Made by a program: the position numbers and the translations under genes | Notes under the pieces: generated by a model | The model's input: only the letters and a program-made list of their open reading frames with translations | Database searches by the model: none | What the model was told of the DNA's origin: nothing | In this document: one piece after another, positions 61,245 to 64,000 of the stretch | Layout of the letters: each line of letters opens with the position of its first letter | Position numbering within the stretch: the first letter of the stretch is position 1 | Source: CAYQQJ01 sp964419935 | Lineage (GTDB): Bacteria; Pseudomonadota; Gammaproteobacteria; Pseudomonadales; Cellvibrionaceae | Length of the DNA: 64,000 nucleotides | Assembly (NCBI GenBank): GCA_964419935.1 | Contig: CAYQQJ010000008.1 | Span: forward strand, 1 to 64,000 | Reading direction: 5' to 3'

Positions 61245-62627
61245 TTGGCCAAAATGAAATCCGCCTTTGTTTGCACCGACTGTGGTGCCGATTCCACCAA
61301 ATGGGCCGGGCAATGTGCGGCTTGCCACGCGTGGAACACCATGCAGGAGGTGCGGTTAGGCGCCGCGAAAGGCGCAGTCAGCGGTACCGCGCGCTTTGCC
61401 GGTTATGCCGGGGGCAACGCCAGTCAGCAGGTGCAGACGCTGGCGGATATCAGTCTGGAGGATTTGCCGCGTTTTTCCTCCACCATGGATGAATTTGACC
61501 GGGTGCTGGGCGGTGGTTTTGTGCCGGGCTCGGTGGTGTTGATTGGCGGCCATCCGGGTGCGGGTAAGTCGACCTTGTTGTTGCAGGCATTGTGTCATCT
61601 GGCGCGCAATCGCCCGGCGCTGTACGTTACCGGTGAGGAATCCCTGCAGCAGGTGGCGATGCGGGCACAGCGTTTAAAATTGCCCACGGATCAACTGAAG
61701 ATGTTATCGGCCACGGAGACCGAGGATATTGTCGCCACTGCCCAGCAATTGAATCCGGCGGTGATGGTGGTGGATTCGATCCAGGTGATGCATCTGGCCG
61801 ATGTTTCTTCCGCGCCGGGCAGTGTATCCCAGGTGCGGGAATGCGCCGCCTTCCTCACCCGTTTTGCCAAGCAGACTGGCACTGTGTTGCTGCTGGTTGG
61901 CCACGTGACCAAGGACGGCAGTCTGGCCGGGCCCAAGGTGCTGGAGCATATGATTGACTGCTCGATCATGCTTGAAGGCTCCCACGACTCCCGTTTCCGC
62001 ACTCTGCGCGGTATCAAGAACCGCTTTGGCGCGGTGAATGAGTTGGGGGTGTTCGCCATGACCGAGCAGGGCATGCGCGAGGTAACCAACCCCTCAGCTA
62101 TTTTTTTGCAGCGTTCCGATGAAGTGTCATCGGGCTCAGTGGTGATGGTGGTGTGGGAGGGCACACGGCCGCTACTGGTGGAAATTCAGGCGTTGGTGGA
62201 TGACAGCAGCCTCGGTAATCCCCGGCGGGTCGCCGTGGGGTTGGAGCTGAATCGCATGGCGATGTTATTGGCGGTTCTGCACCGCCACGGCGGCCTGATG
62301 GTCGGAGATCAGGATGTCTTCGTCAACGTCGTTGGCGGCGTCAAGATTGTCGAAACCAGTGCGGACCTGGCGCTGCTGTTGGCGGTGGTGTCGAGCTTTC
62401 GCGATCGCCCTTTGCCCAGAGACCTGATTGTGTTCGGCGAGGTGGGACTGGCCGGCGAGATCCGGCCAGTACCCAGCGGGCCGGAACGGCTGCGTGAAGC
62501 GGCCAAGCATGGTTTCACTCACGCCATTGTGCCCCATGGCAATGCGCCGAGAGAGGCCGTGCAAGGGCTGAAGGTGACTCCGGTGCGCAAACTGTCCGAC
62601 GCGCTGACGGCGTTGGATAGCTTATAA
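61245..62627 (+). CDS. radA: DNA repair protein RadA
   Basis: 460 residues. TTG 61245 lies six bases after AGGAG and gives the usual opening (M)AKMKSAFVC; ATG 61254 is the alternative. There is a zinc finger CTDCGA … CAACHAW, a RecA-like domain with Walker A GGHPGAGKSTLLLQAL, the RadA-specific KNRFG motif (GIKNRFGAVNELG) and a Lon-like C-terminal domain (DVFVNVVGGVKIVETSADLALLLAV). RadA promotes branch migration and processing of recombination intermediates. Its last codons are GAT AGC TTA TAA, and the bases TTATAA are also the direct repeat bordering a mobile element, so the stop codon sits in the duplicated target. Confidence 0.96.
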   Translation: MAKMKSAFVCTDCGADSTKWAGQCAACHAWNTMQEVRLGAAKGAVSGTARFAGYAGGNASQQVQTLADISLEDLPRFSSTMDEFDRVLGGGFVPGSVVLIGGHPGAGKSTLLLQALCHLARNRPALYVTGEESLQQVAMRAQRLKLPTDQLKMLSATETEDIVATAQQLNPAVMVVDSIQVMHLADVSSAPGSVSQVRECAAFLTRFAKQTGTVLLLVGHVTKDGSLAGPKVLEHMIDCSIMLEGSHDSRFRTLRGIKNRFGAVNELGVFAMTEQGMREVTNPSAIFLQRSDEVSSGSVVMVVWEGTRPLLVEIQALVDDSSLGNPRRVAVGLELNRMAMLLAVLHRHGGLMVGDQDVFVNVVGGVKIVETSADLALLLAVVSSFRDRPLPRDLIVFGEVGLAGEIRPVPSGPERLREAAKHGFTHAIVPHGNAPREAVQGLKVTPVRKLSDALTALDSL

Positions 62628-62917
62628 CTCAAGTTTCGGCGTTCGCGACGCTCCTACGCCGCCCGTTAATCGGTTTTAGCGCCGGCCCGCTTCGGGGTAG
62701 GGCTTTTCAAGACACGCCGAAGCAAATCGGCAGGATTGCCGATTTACACAGCCGCAGGCTGCCCATAGGGCGAGCCACATGGACGTGGCGAGTGAAACCC
62801 GTCCCTCGGGGCTCCTCGCCCGAATCCCGCGGGCCAGGGTCTTGGAAATCCCTACCCCAAACCGAACCTCACTGCGTGCCAAGCGTTAAAATGGAACATT
62901 GAACTCCGAAACTTGAG
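62628..62917 (+). mobile_element. MITE-like element with core B, inserted at the radA stop codon
   Basis: 290 bases. The ends CTCAAGTTTCGG and CCGAAACTTGAG are the same perfect inverted repeats as at 34937-35180. TTATAA flanks it on both sides (62622-62627 and 62918-62923). Inside are 20-base arms (GGGGTAGGGCTTTTCAAGAC, imperfect complement at 62839-62858) around core B, with the hairpins AAATCGGCAGGATTGCCGATTT and GCCACAT-gg-ACGTGGC. Same ends but a different interior from the core A elements. Confidence 0.88.
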
Positions 62918-62923
62918 TTATAA

Positions 62924-63169
62924 CGCAGGTTTCGAAGTTCGCGGCAACTTTTTTCTTAACCAAACAGGTAAAGAAGGCAACAGGTGGATACGCCACAGTG
63001 GTGATGCAGGGGGAGAGTTTCTAAAACCGTCACAAGAGGGACCTTGTGCCGGAGCCTACAGGGACGTATTCACGGCGTTTTTAGAAAACTCTCCCCCTGT
63101 AGCACCACACCTTGCTTACGAAGTGCTTAACTTCAGCACATAAGCTGTAATCCAACTCCGAAACTTGGT
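62924..63169 (+). mobile_element. MITE-like element with core A, copy 2
   Basis: 246 bases, alignable from end to end with 34937-35180. Its left end has drifted (CGCAGGTTTCGAAG) and its right end is CCGAAACTTGG. It sits directly behind the core B element and shares the TTATAA between them; a third TTATAA follows at 63170-63175. The inner arms (GTGGTGATGCAGGGGGAGAG, complement near 63090-63111) surround core A with CACAAGAGGGACCTTGTG and GGAGCCTACAGGGACGTATT. Confidence 0.88.
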
Positions 63170-63196
63170 TTATAAGGCCGCAACCGGTTTGATCAC

Positions 63197-63538
63197 CTAT
63201 TCAGCCTCGTGTGAGGTTGCCGTCAACTGATCGACAAGGCACTGGATTTTCGTTGCATCCGCTTCTGTCGCAGGCGCACAATCCAGACCGAGCAGGTGTT
63301 CCCGAACATGGGCGATATGGCCCTCCATCAGCAGACTGTCACCGCCGGGCAAATCAATTTCCAGGTTGACCGCCTCGCCGGCTGCCAACTGATGCGGTTC
63401 GATGATGGCAACCAGTGCGCCCGTTTCGGAGATGTTGAGCAAGTGGGCCGTGCAGGCACCGTCAGCAGTGGTCAGGTTGCTGTAACTGCGCAGCGTCACG
63501 CGTAAGTCGCGGCGCCGATCATTAATGATGTCGACCAT
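63197..63538 (-). CDS. Small PilZ-domain protein
   Basis: 113 residues; ATG 63538 lies seven bases after the stop of the preceding PilZ gene. Both c-di-GMP motifs are well formed: NDRRRDLRVTLRSY (RxxxR) and LLNISETGALV (N-x-S-x-x-G). The rest is a beta barrel with a C-terminal helix (ATKIQCLVDQLTA). It probably works as a stand-alone c-di-GMP receptor. The two tandem PilZ genes (here and at 63546) are presumably one transcription unit. Confidence 0.88.
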   Translation of the reverse strand: MVDIINDRRRDLRVTLRSYSNLTTADGACTAHLLNISETGALVAIIEPHQLAAGEAVNLEIDLPGGDSLLMEGHIAHVREHLLGLDCAPATEADATKIQCLVDQLTATSHEAE

Positions 63539-63545
63539 AGTTCCG

Positions 63546-63947
63546 TTAGTTCTCGCTTGGTGTTGTTGCGGAGGGTTCGGCGGGTTGTTGAAGCAGCTCT
63601 TCGAGCACGCGTTCTGCCGCATCGGGGCTGTTCAGGTTGAGCTCAATCAGGCGACGGAGGTGGGCGGCGCTGTCTACATCAATACTGATGCAGCGAAAGC
63701 CGAGGGTCTGTGCATCGCTGTGGATCAATTCCACTGTCATTTCAATTGCGGTGCCGTTTGCCAGCGCGATGGCCAGCGTCGCCGCCTGTGTGTCAGGTCG
63801 CAGTGTTGAATCAGCCTTGGCCAATACGCCTTTGACAGAAAGATCCAATATATGAACCGGATGTGCATGGCCTCCTTGAATCAGCTGTGCTTCACCATCA
63901 AAGTTGACGCGACTGAAGCGGCGGCGCTCGGTTTGTGCTGCTTCCAT
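63546..63947 (-). CDS. PilZ-domain protein
   Basis: 133 residues; GGGAG precedes the ATG. The first motif TERRRFSRVNFDG gives RxxxR and the second HILDLSVKGVLA gives D-x-S-x-x-G, so c-di-GMP binding is likely. A C-terminal helix (SAAHLRRLIELNL) and a polar tail (PAEPSATTPSEN) follow. This arrangement is typical of short PilZ proteins of pseudomonads. It is encoded just before a second PilZ gene; no enzyme or pilus gene lies between them. Its partner is unknown. Confidence 0.9.
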   Translation of the reverse strand: MEAAQTERRRFSRVNFDGEAQLIQGGHAHPVHILDLSVKGVLAKADSTLRPDTQAATLAIALANGTAIEMTVELIHSDAQTLGFRCISIDVDSAAHLRRLIELNLNSPDAAERVLEELLQQPAEPSATTPSEN

Positions 63948-64000
63948 TGTTTACCACTCCCGATTATCTTTTCTGAAGTGTAGTCCGTCTTGATTCCAAT

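Overview
The window looks like a chromosome segment of a marine or plant-polysaccharide-degrading gammaproteobacterium, most likely of the Cellvibrionaceae (Saccharophagus/Cellvibrio/Teredinibacter-like). The grounds are the very long serine linkers in a secreted bimodular pectate lyase, a large secreted multi-module beta-helix protein, Pseudomonas-like housekeeping gene order (rpsF-rpsR-membrane protein-rplI-dnaB with no priB; a fimX-like gene beside a PilZ-like gene), and moderate GC content. This is inference from gene content; no rRNA is present to settle the taxonomy.

Layout. 1-2663: 5' part of a secreted repeat protein whose 3' end lies outside the window. 3063-12903: surface-polysaccharide region. 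Four minus-strand genes (acyltransferase 3, GT2, hexapeptide acetyltransferase, WecG/TagA-type glycosyltransferase) face a plus-strand set (small protein with a PEP-CTERM-like tail, polyprenyl glycosylphosphotransferase, COG5610-like protein, FAD/Rieske oxidoreductase). The 1 kb between them is decayed DNA. 13198-21228: SulP transporter with its universal stress protein, a second acyltransferase 3, and an RND pump with its lipoprotein adaptor. 21511-25670: tRNA-Arg, a FimX-like protein and its PilZ-like neighbour. 25857-28537: complete EF-P lysylation module (epmB, efp, epmA). 28953-31982: sensor diguanylate cyclase. 32004-34880: CstA-family transporter, a small Cys-Cys-ending protein and an ArsA-family ATPase with overlapping genes. 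35251-41647: cysE, the rpsF-rpsR-rplI-dnaB cluster, panC, panD. 42040-51724: acs, slyD, ppnN, smr, a chemoreceptor, parC, a PilZ protein. 51787-55455: bimodular pectate lyase. 56117-58789: Bax-like glucosaminidase and a phage-type primosome pair (lambda P-like and triple-DnaT-domain proteins). 59146-60857: lipase broken by an amber codon next to an immunity-like lipoprotein. 61245-62627: radA. 63197-63947: two PilZ proteins.

Themes. c-di-GMP signalling recurs (FimX-like, PilZ-like, GGDEF, three small PilZ proteins), alongside exopolysaccharide synthesis and pectin breakdown. Plausibly the organism switches between surface attachment and degradation of plant cell walls.

The least ordinary content is intergenic. 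At least three insertions share the terminal inverted repeat CTCAAGTTTCGG and are flanked by direct repeats TTATAA or TTACTAT; one sits exactly on the radA stop codon. Inside them and elsewhere there are nested palindromes in which one of two conserved cores is carried by different, self-complementary arm pairs. There are also a 166-bp full-length palindrome between panC and panD, a 232-bp CTAG-bounded element before acs, an inverted partial copy of the tRNA-Arg 3' end, and heptanucleotide tandem repeats. I know of no name for these element families, but I could not search for one.
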